The notes beneath the pieces are model-generated. The model made no database searches. It was not told where the DNA came from and saw nothing but the letters and a program-made list of their open reading frames with translations. From Apostichopus japonicus (Eukaryota > Echinodermata > Holothuroidea > Aspidochirotida > Stichopodidae), in contig NC_092569.1 in the NCBI RefSeq assembly GCF_037975245.1, positions 34,200,668-34,264,667 on the forward strand: a stretch of DNA of 64,000 nucleotides. The letters are read 5' to 3'. Of the stretch, positions 1-11,388 are shown in pieces. Made by a program: the position numbers and the translations under genes. Within the stretch, counting starts at the first letter, position 1. Each line of letters starts with the position of its first letter.

Positions 1-1120
1 TGGGAGCTCTGCATTTAATTTTAAACCAGAAAACGAAAAGGTTTAGACTAGTCTACCACTGCTATTCCTCTCGATTTTTTAAATTTCCAATCATATGATT
101 TTGCGGATGTTCGGAAACACTTTTTGGCTCACCTTTGGGGGGCCATGGCCCCCCCCTTGGATCCGCCAGTGGTGTTGAATGAAGTTGAAACGTTCGAAGA
201 TACGGATGGGGGGGGGGATTGGCAAACTATAGTTCTTCATCTGATGAGTCGCTCGTTGGTGGTGATTTGCGTTTTGATGTTGTGTTTGGGGATCGATTGT
301 AATATTGTGTCGAGCCCGCTCTTCCGATAGTAAAACTATATCGGGACTCGCGATAGAAAGGTACTGGGATATCTTGATGCCGTATTTATGCTTCTTCAGG
401 AGATGTCTCGAACGGAAGAAAACAATGACTTCACACAAAAAACAATTTGACGAGATAGGATTTGATTTGATGATTCGGTATAATTTCTTCTCTGTCGATT
501 CTCTTAACAAATAAAACTAAATTACAATGATTTGACTTGACTCGACTTGACTTGACTTGACTCCGTCAATTAAACAATTAGGAGTGATGAAATAGTAACG
601 AAGCAATGACGAAGCGACGAACTGATCACGGAGCGCTGACGGAGTGATAAATTTGCTGACCAAGTGATAAATTTGCTGACGGAGTGCTCAAAATTTCGGC
701 CTCCTTTTACTTTTATACCCTACTTCTACAAAATCTCTCTGCGCACAATCAGTAGGCAGCCAATAACCTGACCATCCTGTATTAACTTAACGATATAAAA
801 ATAAGTGCGCTGGCACTGATCTGCCCTGATTGGTTGGGAGTTTGGAAGTCCATCCCCTTTCTATGGAAACTTCCATACCACGTGAGAGAACCTTCTCGAA
901 TGTTCCACAGACATAATGGAATCTATTTTGGGAAAAGGCCCTGTACCAAGATTCAATAAGATAGTTAAAAACTTCTCGTGGGAAAACTGAATCCATGACC
1001 TAGATAAATACATAAGAGGCCCGTAAGGTGTCTCGATGGAGTTTTTCGGTAACATCAAAGAGATGGTATCACTATTTCATAACACGATATCCGTCGGTGT
1101 GACGTCGCCCTTTGCTGGAA
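1..1120. other. Intergenic, transposon-remnant DNA
   Basis: No gene is seen. Bases 138-172 carry a G-tract/C-tract palindromic end and then ATCCGCCAGTG, which resembles the terminal sequence of the hAT-type MITEs annotated further on; the other end of that element is not in the window. Bases 531-560 are a short CTTGA-type tandem repeat, and 600-690 repeat a GACGGAGTGATAAATTTGCT unit. The short open frames here have no recognisable domain. Confidence 0.5.
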
Positions 1121-1122
1121 AA

Positions 1123-1440
1123 TTACCTCTTGTCAATTGATGTGGTATGGTTGAAAACTGTTATAGACGGGCCATTCTCAGAAATTTGCGTTAAATCCTT
1201 TAGAGTCTGAGGCAAGAGAAGTGTTCTGTGGGAAGTTTTGATTCTATTGACGGTTGCGAATCCACTTTCACAATCTGCAGAACTCACTGGCAGAACCACC
1301 ATTACTTTAAATAATTCAGACAACAGAGGATAGTTGCACCTTCCTGGATTACAAGCGGGGATAGGGGACCAAATGGAATATTTTTGCCACTGACCTAAGA
1401 CTTGAGTGGAGCCCACTCTCTTTGAATTTCCTCCTTTATT
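1123..1440 (-). pseudogene. hAT transposase C-terminal (dimerisation) fragment
   Basis: The minus-strand frame encodes the stretch LPVSSADCESGF followed by NRIKTSHR and a Leu-rich end. This is the typical hAT C-terminal dimerisation signature (P-x-S-x-A-x-C-E-x-x-F, then R-x-K-x-x-x-R). Only about 97 residues are open; no N-terminal zinc finger or DDE-like catalytic domain is seen on the same strand nearby. It is therefore a fragment of a decayed element or of a hAT-derived gene (ZMYM/ZNF862-like proteins carry the same domain). Family assignment is by motif only. Confidence 0.6.
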
Positions 1441-3195
1441 TCTTCAAGCAATCTGGGTTGTTCTGATTATTTAGCAGCAAAGTACTACAATGACCAGCCA
1501 TACTCCCAAGTTCTTCAACACCCGATGGATTCAAAGTTTTGTCTTTTTATTGCTGCATGGCCATTATAAGCCTGGGTCAACAATTTGGTAACAGAACTGA
1601 AAGTTTGTCGACAAAAGCCGAAGCTATGCCTCATTTTACTGACTTGTGAATTTGGATACTAGTTTTTTTACTTATTGACATGTCAGGTAGGCCTTATTGC
1701 ACGATTGCGGTTAACATACTGACAACGTTGTTTTCATTTGTACCGATCGTACACGCAAGGTACCCCAGTTGTCGTTACGCATTTATATTTAAGTTTGTTG
1801 TTTTCCATTTTGGTTGCACCTATCGTGCATCATTTAGTTTGAGATATTAGTATCAAATTGGTTTCGAGCTGGTGAACAGAGCTGTTCCTTAGGACATACT
1901 TGTAACAGTGCACTTGATAGTTCTACTGTGATGTGTAACATTAGGCAATATGCCTTTGTTGATTGGCTCACAAGTTAATAGTAAGCCGATCGTATAAAGG
2001 CAGTGAGCGAATGAGCCACTCGCCAAAATGTCGAGCGTAATGCATTGTTTGCTCGCCAGTCGCAAATTCTAGTCGCCATTGGCGAGTTGGCGACCGTATT
2101 TGTCGAGGCCTGGGGTCTACGTAATATGGAGTGTTCAAATCCCCATGTATGAAATCTTTAAATTTATTTTTTATCTGTTTTGGGAAATTTGTCAAAATTT
2201 TAGCATTCCTTGCAATACCATGATTTAGTCCTTCACACCTTTGAAAATCTGTTAACCTGATATTACCTTTAAACTCCAATATCCACAATGCAAAAATGCA
2301 TTTGATCTCTGTGGAGCTTAGATGATCTTTAACCTCCACCAACATCAATAGGGTGTTCTACCAATTAACACGGTACACTATATGCCAAGTACGAGACCTT
2401 TCAAGACTTTTCAATGTTAGCCTTCCTACGGTGTTTACAAGATGTACACACTTTGACCTGTGTTGACCCTAGATGACTTCTGACCTCCACCAGCATCAAC
2501 AGGGTTCTTCTGTATTTGAACATGTTATATTTCAACATTGGAAAGAAGCTATGAAGATGTTCAACCTCTGAAGTATATGTCTTTATTAATTGTTCAAAAC
2601 TTGATACTGAGTCAAAGTATACAAAAGAACCCCCTCCCCCCCCACCCCAACACCCTAAAGAAGGGTGCTATTCATTCAAAAGTGTTATTCATCGTGACAC
2701 GTAGATGCTCATGTTGTATCACACCACCCAGGTAGTACAGTTCACCTTTGACATCCCTGCAAACCTCACTGTATTTATTTAGTATATTGACTTATATGCA
2801 AGCTTGAAATTACATTGTGTACCAATAACAGTTCTAGAAGTTGCTATATGGTATAAGCAGTATTGTTACTGGGATTTTACAACTCGCGTCCACCGGAAGC
2901 AACATCCTCAAAACGTTTGGGTCGGCTCAGTAAAACTTGTGTCTAGGCTGCTGTCCTGCACTTTAAAATACCTCTACAGGAACGCGCAATATTTAAATAT
3001 AAAATGACCCTGACAATACGCTGGCTTGTGCGTAAGGAAATCGTGTAGTGGTATGCCTATAAATTGTACAAATACAGTTAAAGATGATACCTCTAATTAA
3101 TATACAGTAACAAAATGACTGTTAAATTACGGAAAGCGAGAAATTTGGCCGTAGACTAGTTACCATATATCCAGATCTGGCTGGACGGCATACAA
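1441..3195. other. Intergenic, no gene recognised
   Basis: No coding region can be supported. A minus-strand open frame of 126 codons at 1968-2348 has no domain I recognise and no convincing splice partners. Around 2330-2520 the motif of Ca/Gly-rich 'GACCTCCACCAGCATCAACAG' type recurs twice, related in style to the AGGTCA-rich repeat family found at 12.9-14.8 kb. A C-rich run is at 2631-2650. Confidence 0.4.
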
Positions 3196-3203
3196 TGCAC
3201 ACT

Positions 3204-3556
3204 CAGTGGCGTAGGAAGGTACTTTTGAGTGGGGGGGGGGGCTGAAGACTGATGGCCGGCCTAGGGGAGGGGTTTATGGGGAGGGGGTTTGGATTTTTTT
3301 TTGCATTTCCAGGTGGCCTCAGATGCAATTAGGTGCAATATAGCACACTTCAACACCCACTCCATTTTGTAAATAATTTTGCATTTTCACCTGGCCTTAG
3401 ATGCAATTTGGTGCTCCAAATGAGATTTTTTTCTCAATTGGAAATGAAAAAGGGGTTTTCTGACTTGCGAACCGGGGGGCGGAATGATACTTCCGCCGCC
3501 CATATTTTTCACTGGGGGGGGCTGGCGCCACAAGCCCCCCGGTTCCTACGCCCTTG
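3204..3556. mobile_element. hAT-type MITE, 353 bp, with 8-bp TSD
   Basis: The element starts CAGTGGCGTAGGAA and ends TTCCTACGCCCTTG, giving imperfect terminal inverted repeats. It is flanked on both sides by the exact 8-bp direct repeat TGCACACT (3196-3203 and 3557-3564). An 8-bp duplication with CA...TG ends is the hallmark of hAT insertions. Inside are G-tracts next to both ends and two related segments (each containing TGG-CCT-AGATGCAATT). There is no transposase, so it is non-autonomous. Confidence 0.75.
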
Positions 3557-3599
3557 TGCACACTGCTGTACGTTATACAACTAAAGTGTGTATGATACT

Positions 3600-4045
3600 G
3601 TTATAGGGTATGTATATGCTGTGAACTGTCGGAAATCAAGTAAAAAGAGTGTCCAGACATAATGCTGCAGCATAAAAATACAGCACTAGTCAACTGATTT
3701 TAGTGAACCATTAATGTTGCGTGCATATGACGTGAATGTTGAAATCAAGTAAAATGACTTAATCTAGGACATAATACCAGCATAAAAATATTGCAATAGT
3801 GAAATGATTTAAGTGAAACCATTAAATAATGCGTGCATATGACGTGAATGTTGAAATCAAGTAAAATGACTTAATCTAGATATAATACCAGCATAAAAAT
3901 ACTGCAATAGTGAAATGATTTAAGTGAAACCATTAAATAATGCGTGCATATACCGTGAATGTCGGAAATCAAGTAAAACGAGTGTCTAGACATAATGCCA
4001 ACATAAAAATGCTGCACCTTTCACCGTATTTAATTGAACCATTAA
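3600..4045. repeat. ~120-bp tandem repeat, about 3.5 copies
   Basis: A unit containing GTGCATATGACGTGAATGT, a GAAATCAAGTAAAA segment and CATAAAAATAC recurs roughly every 120 bp from about 3620 to 4040. The second and third copies (about 3730 and 3850) are nearly identical and the flanking copies more diverged. It is noncoding. Confidence 0.65.
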
Positions 4046-5734
4046 AGGAATAACGAAGACAGGGATCATATGTAAAAAAAATAAATAAAACACCCTCCTG
4101 AAATTTGTTGTGCAAACAGGGGTGTACTAAATCTAGTAAAACAAATAATCATTTTTTCGACATGACACTTTTGAGATATTAGCTGTCAAAGATGACCTCG
4201 TTTTGTACAAAGCAACTTTATAACCTCATTAATTAATATTGAGAAAAGCTAAAAGTCTGCAACTTGGTAAGTTGTACAAACTGTATGTGTATAATTAAAG
4301 TAAAAAAACCCTCACAGGTCTCACATGGTTATGTTATACGAAAATGGCATCAAAATCCTTTCCTAAATGCTGAATAGCAGACCAAAATAGCAACTTCAGA
4401 GCTGTACAACTTGCAAACACATAATTTACGGAAGCATTGTCATCATTATTTTGTATTTTTTGCACTGGACATAATAACTTCTTAAAGATTCAAGTATCCT
4501 CAAGGAATAGTTTAGGAGCAATTTCTCACCTAAATTGGCACATTTTTTTCTCACAAAAAAATACCAAAATTTAAAAAAAATTAATAACATCATCAAAATG
4601 TTTTAGTTTCAAGAAGACATTTTGACGATGTTTGCAAAATGTTCAATCATTCTGTATTATATAAAGATTTTTAAAACGTTGTAATTTTATTTTAATAACA
4701 GTTTAAGTACACCGGAGAAAAGTTTGGTGAAAACATGTTAATGACATTATTAATTGTTTCAAGTCTCAATCAAACATTTTGATGATTTTATAATAATCTT
4801 ATGACATTCTGAACAAAATCAGCGATATTTTGATCAACTGAAAGGCTATCCATGCAGGGAGCTGTGTTGTATTGAAATTACCACATATTTTCCCTTTTCT
4901 TAAGCTTTTTCAACGCCTTCCTCTAAACGTTTTCAGAACATGTTAACAACATTTGTGGAAAATATTTTATAAGAAATGTTTTCATGTTTTAATATGATAT
5001 CTACAAAATGTTATATGAACGATTTACAATAACATTTCGTAAAAACATTTCTACGCTCTTCTCAAATTGTTATAAAAACGTTATGTGTTTGATGGGAACC
5101 CATTAGGAGTGGTCCAGTGAAATGAATTGTCTATTTCATCACTCAGTGATAGGCTGCCAGCGATTACATTTTCTCATTGATGCATTGCGTTCTTTTTCAG
5201 AAAGTTGGACGCTGTTTCACAAAGCAACAAACAGTTGACTCTTTGGAGAGACCCATTTTAATACCCAACCAAGTTCAGTGATTCCAGAAATGTACACTTC
5301 ATCCTGGCTATAAACAGTCATACTGGTGTCCTACTTGATTCGATTTGAAAGGAGTGCAACTATAGGCTACCTACCAAAATGAGAGAAAATTGGATGGATA
5401 GGATAAGGACAATGAGTGCCACACGACTGTTTACACCTAGTTACTCTGTACATGTACACACTGTAAACATTTACTGTACACCCTGTACATGTATGTACTG
5501 GTTGACATTCATTTTATAGTAAAGTCTTTCCATTAAGTGAATTAAACCAGAAGCAGGCATTATATTGCAGATATTTGCTTACATGACATTGCAATCTGCA
5601 CAGTTTTGAGCTTAATGACCTTGAAAGTACAATGCCCGTGCTAAAAACCATGTGGAACAGCACAACAGGCAAACACGTTACAATGTCAGCGGCAGTCATT
5701 GCCCATGTCTAAAAATATTATCTGCATCGGCGGG
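4046..5734. other. AT-rich intergenic DNA, no gene
   Basis: The stretch is AT-rich and has no open frame with a recognisable domain. Between 4560 and 5090 there are loosely repeated CATTTTGA(T/C)GATTT-like words, which could be a decayed repeat. The minus-strand open frame at 5514-5699 is too short and unlike any family I know. Confidence 0.4.
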
Positions 5735-5814
5735 TATAGGTTCATAGGCGTAGGAGACGGGGGGCTGGGGGGCTGCAGCCCCCCCCCCCCACCCAACCAA
5801 CTTTTTTGGTGAAA

Positions 5815-6185
5815 ATTCGGGCAATATGCTGAGAATTTTTCGGGCACCTACTGGAAGAAGAAGAATTTGCCGCAATGTGTTTTTCATTTTTTTGGGGTGA
5901 AAATTCGGCAATATGCTGAGAATTTTTCGGGCATCTACTGAAAGAATAATAATTTGCAATGTGTTTTTCAATTTTTTGGTGAAAGTTCGGGCAATATGCT
6001 GAGAATTTTTCGGGCACCTACTGGAAGAAGAATAATTTGCAATGTGTTTTCTTTTTTTTCTTTTTTTTTTTGGTGAAAATTCGGCAATATGCTGAGAATT
6101 TTTCGGGCATCTACTGAAAGAATAATAATTTGCAATGTGTTTTTCAATTTTGTTGGTGAAAATTTTGGCAATATGCTGAGAATTG
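5815..6185. repeat. Tandem repeat inside the hAT MITE
   Basis: The unit includes TTCGGGCA, CTACTG(A/G)AAGAA, AATTTGCAATGTGTTTTTC and a T-rich stretch with GGTGAAAATTCGG. It recurs about five times with copies of slightly different length. A last partial copy resumes after the nested insertion at about 6590. It is internal subterminal-type repeat DNA of a transposon, not coding. Confidence 0.7.
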
Positions 6186-6197
6186 TGCGCCACCTAC

Positions 6198-6581
6198 CAG
6201 CGTCCATACAGTCAGAGGGGAGCGGATGCCCCCCTGACGGACTCAAATGGACTGCTGGCGCCCTTTTCAGCTTTTCAGCACTTTTTACTTATTCGCGATT
6301 ATTGACTTTTTTATTGCGCTCTCAAATACCTATTGACATTTGTCACATTTTGTTGGTGGCAATTTTCTGACAAATGGCGATGACACCTATTTATTCTTCG
6401 TTTATCTGCAAATTAGCAAGGCCCGGAAATGGTAATTTCCGGCGATCTAGGGAGTATCTTTACTCAAAAAATTTGTGTACGCTCCGCGCCAACCTGTGGT
6501 GGCGCTCCGCTTAGATAGTGTCAAAAGCGCCCCTACAGACCATTCTCTCCCCCCTGACCAATACCCCTAGCTCCGCCACTG
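6198..6581. mobile_element. Nested hAT-like MITE, ~384 bp
   Basis: This segment interrupts the tandem repeat of the surrounding element. It begins CAGCGTCC and ends GCTCCGCCACTG. It is flanked by CCACCTAC (6190-6197) and GCACCTAC (6582-6589), a 7-of-8 match that also matches the host repeat sequence. The inner words TACGCTCCGCGCCAACC and TGGTGGCGCTCCGCT are shared with the element at 32055-32707. The imperfect TIR makes the exact borders approximate. Confidence 0.55.
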
Positions 6582-6904
6582 GCACCTACTAAAAAAAAAA
6601 GAAGAATTTGCAATGTGTTTTTCTTATATTATTATTATCATTATTGTTGTAACAACTTCCCCAATAATTGTAACCAATATGGAAGGGTAATAACACGGAA
6701 AATGATTTTATGTTATTGGCAGGTGATTTCATAACCGATGAATGCCTATATGATAAGTGGAACGAGTGCGGGACGCGCGCGAAGCGCGCGAAAAAAATTT
6801 GGCTATATTTTTCGGGCAAGTCGTTACAGCCTTCCAAATCAAATGAGGCTCCTACGCCTATGTATAGGTTCTTTTCCACCGAACGTTCGGCAAGCCGTTT
6901 TACT

Positions 6905-7175
6905 CTTTATATGATATTTGATGATATCAATAATTATTTGGTGATATCAAAAGCATGCATTAGTGATATGTACGGTTCATTTGCTGATATCATGAAATCA
7001 ATTACTGATATCATCAATTGATTTGTTGATATCAGCAAGTCATTGTTGAAATCAATACGTGATTTGCTGATATCACCAATTCATTTGCTGATATCAGCAA
7101 TTATTTGATGGTATCAGCAATTATTTAGTGATATCAGCAAATGAATTGGTGATATCAGCAAATATTTGTTGATAT
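6905..7175. repeat. GATATC-rich array with a perfect 35-bp inverted repeat
   Basis: About eleven copies of an imperfect ~29-bp word centred on TGATATCA or TGATATCAGCAA occur in alternating orientation. Bases 7062-7096 and 7129-7163 are perfect reverse complements over 35 bp, separated by a 32-bp spacer, so the DNA can form a long hairpin. I see no coding potential. It may be the core of a foldback element or a decayed MITE. Confidence 0.7.
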
Positions 7176-7555
7176 ATTCGAGTATCGAATAAAATGTAAA
7201 ACGCCTTGCCATACGAACGAGCCTTCCATATTGAGAAAAGAACACACCGTGTAAAATTTAATTCGATTTAATTCTGGAGAAAAGAGTTGTGAGTTGTGAT
7301 TGAGTTTGATTTGAATCAAATTCATTGCTTGCACTCCTCTGTTCTTTTGAGAGTGACAGTTGTTGCACTGCGAACCTTGAGCAAATTACTTCTGTAGGTG
7401 TCATGGAGCATTGAAAGAACTAACCTAATTAAGGGGCCATATTCTATACTACTGTAGAATATCCCCGGATGATCATTACCTTGAATTAAAATATCCCCTC
7501 TTTAAATTTTTCAGGGGGACGTTATTAATTGTCACACCGGCTGTGCTGCCCTTTA

Positions 7556-7799
7556 AGCCCGGGTCACATCTGCGCGATTCAACACGCGATTCAACTCGCA
7601 ATACAATTGAAGGTTGAATCGCGTAGTTAGACACGGGTATCAACTTGTTGCGCAATAAAAGTTGCGCCGTCGATTTGGGTTGATTTGCAACAGAGCAATG
7701 TCCTATTCAGAGCAACTTCTCAGAAGCAACTTTTCTGATTCGCGTGATGTTAGTTGCGAGTTGAATCGCGTGTTGAGTCGCGCAGATGTGACCCGGGCT
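7556..7799. mobile_element. Harbinger-like MITE, 244 bp, ~47-bp TIRs, TTA TSD
   Basis: The left end (AGCCCGGGTCACATCTGCGC at 7556-7575, continuing to about 7604) and the right end (7751-7799) are inverted repeats of nearly 50 bp with a few mismatches. The flanks are TTA on both sides (7553-7555, 7800-7802), which fits the 3-bp TWA target of PIF/Harbinger elements. The inside has no transposase. CpG words (CGCGATTCAAC) are concentrated in the arms. Confidence 0.7.
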
Positions 7800-7802
7800 T
7801 TA

Positions 7803-8820
7803 CTCGCGTGGAAAATGCGTGCTAGACAGACAGCTAACCAAAAATACAAAGACAGGTGCAGAACAATCTATTTGTTACGTCAGTTCTACATCCCCCCCTG
7901 CTTTTTTCGGTCAAGATTCGATATGACGACCTGCTCCTCAATGGTCGACTTTATATACCTCCTGTTAGGCTTATACCTTCATATTTTCCTTTTTTAAATC
8001 AAAATTTCGGCTAATTACCTGAAATCTCCAATATCGTATCTCAAAATATCGACTTTTCTTGATATTTGAATTTCAATTCTAGAAATTGGACAGTTTATGT
8101 GATAGAACACAGCATAACAATAGTTCAATATCAAATTAGGTACCGTAAGCTATTCGCAAATTTAGCGAAATGCGGTCTCTTCGTCAAGGGTATATGTTTG
8201 CGAACAATCCTGGTTATAGTTTGTCAATGCACCTATCCAATGATTAGTATGGGAAACTAATAATTAAAATGAATTCCCCTGGGAGTGGAAGAATTCTTAA
8301 CATTAATTTATTAATTTAACTGCTTCAGCCGTTGACAGTGAATTTAATTAAAGCTTAACCAATTATTTTATCTTTCTGCATTGATTTATTCTCATTTGTG
8401 TCCTTCTACTCTTCCAGTTTAGTTTCATAAACAGGGTAACAATGTTTCTCGTTTGCAAGACAGTAAATAACGTATCTTGAGCTGCTTAGTTCATATGCGT
8501 GTATTTATCGTATCGCACCGTGCCAGGTATTATATCAAAGTTGACGCATTTTCGGTTTGTCGCGGAGATGTAGCTAAAGTTATGTATCTAAAGTAACTGT
8601 TTTCTATCAACTTGCCAAAGAGGTGACGATATAGCAATTCACCTGCGTATCAGATTCATTTAACATTAATTGTTTATAAGCGTACCCTTATTCCGTTCCA
8701 GTCATGTGTCTCTGATCTACAACATCGCCAAACATTGGAATCAAACCTGACCAGGGTTGATAGACTTTGGCTTGATATCCAACATGTTATTTTTTTATTA
8801 ATTAATATTTTTTATTGAAG
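7803..8820. other. AT-rich stretch upstream of the methyltransferase exons
   Basis: No exon can be supported here, although the missing 5' part of the methyltransferase (start codon and N-terminal helix with the usual Y-x-x-Y-R-P motif) should lie in or beyond this stretch. The + frame open from 7662 to 7997 overlaps the MITE and is not protein-like. Confidence 0.4.
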
Positions 8821-9955
8821 GCACCTTTTGGCACTGCGGTAGATGTCGGGTGTGGCACGGGTCAGGGTACGCGTATTTTGACCTCTCATTTCCAAAAAGT
8901 GATCGGCCTTGACATCAGTGATGCCATGCTAAGGGAAGCCGAAATTGCAACAAATAGCACTAACGTGGAATACAGGTATAAGAATACTTATTAATCAATA
9001 GTCAAAAGTCTGATGGTGTCTGTTCTTATCTTACCGCATGTTAACCAAGTAAATCCCAATTTGCGGTGTACATCAACATCCAAAAATTAATGTTTGGTCA
9101 TGTGCACATTTATTTACGACATTAAAACCTCGAACGATGGAAAGTGTCTTCTTAAAAAGATTCATCAAGGTGAGATGATTGGTGGTTGACTGGATTACGA
9201 TCCTATAACAAAAAATCTCTTCTTCATTTAGTTCTTTTATTTTGGTTGGTCGATCGCTAGATTAATTGATTGATTTTTGGATTGACTGATCATTATTTCA
9301 ATATAGGAACTCTAGAGCTGAAGATATGCAGTTTCTCGCCGACGAATCAGTAGACCTTATTAACGTAGCGTCAGCAATGCATTGGTTGGATGCCCCGATA
9401 TTTCTGAAGGAGGTTAACCGAGTCCTGAGACCGGGAGGATGTTGTGCCTACATTGGCCCTAAATCTTCCAAGTGCCGTGATTTAAAACTTGATGATGACG
9501 TAGGGAAGGAAGACGTGAGTCGGAGGATTTGTAATTTGTTTCATGAGGTAAGGCAACTGAAGTGATTGCACGTCACGCATTCTAGATCTACTGAGAACAA
9601 GCAAGCTTATACGGTTCACTAATCAGGCCAAACCCCGTACAATTCCAATTACTTCCCCCCCCCCCCGCCACCCAACACCCCGGCTCCTATTCGCCAAGTG
9701 TGTACGTCGACACCATAGATCGATTTTTGACGTTTGTGCATCACTTCTATAATGAATCCGTCTCGAAATGTTTATTCATCTCTAAGATGATTCAATCCAT
9801 GTTTTAAAAAAAATATTTGGTGTTGTGAAAATAATACTATTTAACCTTTAAATAACCTTCGATATCAGATAACACTGGACCGTATCGTTCTTATTCTTAT
9901 AATAATAAAGCCAACTATTAATCGATCGTTCTTTTCCAATTTTATCAAATACTCT

Positions 9956-9994
<39 letters not shown>

Positions 9995-11388
9995 GGTTGC
10001 AGTTTTGTGGTGAATGTTTCGGAGAATTCAACCAAGTTTTCAGCAACCTGGACGAAGATTACCCCACACATCCCGGATATACAGATGTTACGAAGTAATT
10101 ATTGTTACGTTAATTGTGTATGATATTATTGCTATATATTATCAGTTTCAAATGTACGCTTTGTTGCTATCTGTAATGTAACAGCTACATGTCAGTGAAA
10201 TGGGTCAGTTTGGTACCCTTCCAAATTGCCCATTTGGAGTTCCTGTAAACTTGGATATCATTTATGACTCCCCTCCCCCCCCCCTCCCCCCTCCCCACCC
10301 TTTCTTATCCAACCTGCAAGAAAGATTGCATGACAAGCAAAACAACTGTATAACCCATAGTATATACTATTATCATTTCTGTTAAATAGGTTCGATACGA
10401 AATCTGTTACCGTAGGAGACCTAAATCACATTTTGGGACTGATGAGTTCTTTGGGAAGTTATCAGAAAATACGCAATCGACCGGAAAAAGCTGGTATGCT
10501 GGAAAGATATCAAAAAATGTGAGTATGAACTTAGAAAATGTAAGAAACATACTCACGATCATCATTAAGATTATTCTTTACTTTTATATAAGGAATGTGG
10601 AAGAGAGCGTCCAGGAATGTACTTAGTTTTCAATAAACAATATAAAAACTAGTTTCTAAACATCGACGGGCGTTCGGAGGCATCATTAACAAAATGCATT
10701 CAGAATTATTCATAGACCAAAGTCTTCACATGTTACCTTCCTTACATCTTAACTATTTCACATTAGTGGACTAACTTAGGTCTGGCGATCGGATAGTTCT
10801 AGAATGCTCAAAGCGATAGGGGTTTCTACTAGACTATATAAGCTCCTTATCAAAGGCCGCATTTGTCAGTGGGTCAGGATTTGGGGCCTTATTCAGATAA
10901 TGAATAATGCGCAGGGTCCAGGTCACTGTCCAGGTCACTGCTCATTTGTTGTGTTTAAGTCTTCACATGTTACCTTCCTTACATCTTAACTATTTCACAT
11001 TAGTGGACTAACTTAGGTCTGGCGATCGGATAGTTCTAGAATGCTCAAAGCGATAGGGGTTTCTACTAGACTATATAAGCTCCTTATCAAAGGCCGCATT
11101 TGTCAGTGGGTCAGGATTTGGGGCCTTATTCAGATAATGAATAATGCGCGGGGTCCAGGTCACTGTCCAGCCCTCTCATTATTTGTGTTTAATGTAAGCC
11201 CTTCCAAAATAAGACATTAAGCAACCCTGTCAAAATTAAATTCGTTAATTCACAGCTTTCATTTTATTTTCAGGTACCAAGATGCACTACGCACTGTGTC
11301 ATCTGCTCCCGCTAGTGTGAAAATACAAGTCATTTTTCCTATGGTAGTCACTCTTTCGCGAAAACCGTACCACTTCAAGTCCCTCTGA
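8821..11388 (+). CDS. SAM-dependent methyltransferase, class I (Methyltransf_11-like), 5' incomplete
   Basis: Five exons join in frame: 8821-8975, 9307-9547, 10003-10094, 10390-10518 and 11274-11388 (TGA at 11386). Phases are 0/2, 2/0, 0/2, 2/2 and 2/stop, with an AG before and a GT after each internal junction. The 243-residue product begins at the glycine-rich SAM loop VDVGCGTGQ (about residue 7), followed by acidic IGLD at the end of strand 2. The post-motif ASAMHWLDAP and VNRVLRPGGCCAY are typical of the trans-aconitate/Coq5-like Methyltransf_11 group. The visible part of about 243 residues plus a missing N-terminus matches the usual 270-300. Substrate cannot be told; it is probably a small-molecule O- or C-methyltransferase of the cytosol. 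No start codon upstream was found. Confidence 0.85.
9956..9990. repeat. (CT)n microsatellite in an intron, next to a splice acceptor
   Basis: A TCTC run sits 12 bp upstream of the acceptor AG at 10001-10002 of the methyltransferase gene and so acts as, or extends, its polypyrimidine tract. Length changes here could alter splicing of the third visible exon. Confidence 0.7.
10715..11170. repeat. ~239-bp tandem duplication in the last methyltransferase intron
   Basis: The segment from AAGTCTTCACATGTTACC (about 10721) to GGTCCAGGTCACTG is repeated almost exactly from about 10959. The two copies differ at a handful of bases, which indicates a recent duplication. It lies wholly in the intron between 10518 and 11274. 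Confidence 0.8.

Larger units (their letters stand above)
5743..6862. mobile_element. hAT-type MITE, 1120 bp, perfect 14-bp TIR and 8-bp TSD
   Basis: The ends are perfect inverted repeats (CATAGGCGTAGGAG at 5743-5756; its complement at 6849-6862). The 8-bp target duplication TATAGGTT lies at 5735-5742 and 6863-6870. The interior holds about five copies of a 60-100-bp tandem unit with GGCAATATGCTGAGAATTTT (5818-6185), which makes spurious long open frames. A second, nested element interrupts it at about 6198-6581. The TIR resembles those of the 353-bp element at 3204-3556 (GGCGTAGGA core), so they belong to one family. Confidence 0.8.

Noticed and set aside
5696-6246. Minus-strand frames with repeating ARKILSILP / CPKNSQHIA units
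   Set aside because: They translate the tandem repeat inside a hAT MITE in different phases.
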